The position numbers were made by a program, and so were the translations under genes. Of a stretch of 5,616 bases of DNA, positions 5,524 to 5,616 are shown piece after piece. The DNA is taken from contig DJBG01000048.1 in the NCBI GenBank assembly GCA_002429965.1, forward strand, positions 9,082-14,697. Direction: 5' to 3'. The notes beneath the pieces were generated by a model that saw only the letters and a program-made list of their open reading frames with translations, was not told the origin of the DNA and made no database searches. This stretch comes from Hungatella sp. UBA5982. GTDB lineage: Bacteria > Bacillota > Clostridia > Lachnospirales > Lachnospiraceae. Every line of letters begins with the position of its first letter. Within the stretch, counting starts at the first letter, position 1.

Positions 5524-5616
5524 TTAATATGTAAATAACTGTACCCAGTACTGTGTTCCTGAGCCGTTCTGTATATTGCCTACCCCGATATGTGTATAGC
5601 TCTTATTCATGATGTT
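5524..5616 (-). CDS. CAP/SCP-domain (PR-1-like) protein, C-terminal fragment
   Basis: Only the last 30 codons and the TAA (5524-5526) are in the window; the gene continues beyond 5616. The peptide includes SYTHIGVG, a short Gly/Asn/Ser turn, then YWVQLFTY at the C-terminus. This is the closing pattern of the CAP superfamily (SCP/PR-1, YkwD-like), where the IGVG strand and the YWVQxF strand end the domain. Bacterial members are usually secreted and of unknown biochemical role, often with SH3 or other wall-binding domains before the CAP domain. Nothing upstream can be seen. The reading frame is supported by the terminator immediately after its stop. The fragment is short, so the family call rests on one motif pair. 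Confidence 0.75.
   Translation of the reverse strand, partial: NIMNKSYTHIGVGNIQNGSGTQYWVQLFTY

Noticed and set aside
5305..5538. A 77-codon plus-strand open frame over the promoter region
   Set aside because: It crosses the CAP-gene terminator, the promoter and the 5' end of the c-di-GMP gene. It has no family resemblance and is explained by AT-rich non-coding sequence.

Overview
The window is an ordinary-looking chromosomal stretch, most likely from a Clostridia/Lachnospiraceae-type Firmicute. This placement is an inference from moderate GC, strong AGGAG-like ribosome binding sites, sigma-A-type promoters, a PRD-type PTS regulator, a CAP-domain protein and a large membrane GGDEF/HD-GYP protein. 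All genes I can support lie on the minus strand, so the region reads from right (5616) to left (1).

Right edge (5524-5616): the last 30 codons of a CAP/SCP-domain protein gene, followed 9 bp after its stop by a 19-bp-stem hairpin (5463-5514) that should terminate it. A new promoter follows (-35 at 5439-5444, -10 at 5416-5421), with a 7-bp inverted repeat overlapping the -35.

Centre right (2622-5372): a 916-residue membrane cyclic-di-GMP enzyme. Its order is TM, extracellular dCache, TM, HAMP, coiled coil, PAS, GGDEF with an I-site, and HD-GYP. Both catalytic domains keep nearly all signature residues, so synthesis and degradation of c-di-GMP may sit on one chain under two sensory inputs. Features worth a second look are a Cys cluster in the PAS domain, a dCache pocket that departs from the amino-acid-sensor pattern, and an Asp-to-Glu change in the last HD metal position.

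Intergenic 2323-2621: two inverted repeats after the enzyme gene (a 10-bp one, then a 13-bp terminator-like one), a dyad resembling the MtlR-type operator, a good sigma-A-type promoter and a leader of about 73 nt.

Left part (1-2322): a two-gene operon. The first gene is a stand-alone double-SIS sugar-phosphate isomerase/deglycase-like protein with the GlmS isomerase active-site residues but no glutaminase domain. Twenty-six bases later starts a PRD-domain transcription regulator that runs off the left edge. In it PRD1 has lost both phospho-acceptor histidines while PRD2 keeps both. The pair suggests the start of a PTS-linked operon for an amino sugar or Amadori compound, autoregulated through the dyad upstream of its promoter. 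The transporter genes would lie beyond position 1 and are not visible.

I see no RNA gene, CRISPR array, insertion sequence or obvious foreign island.
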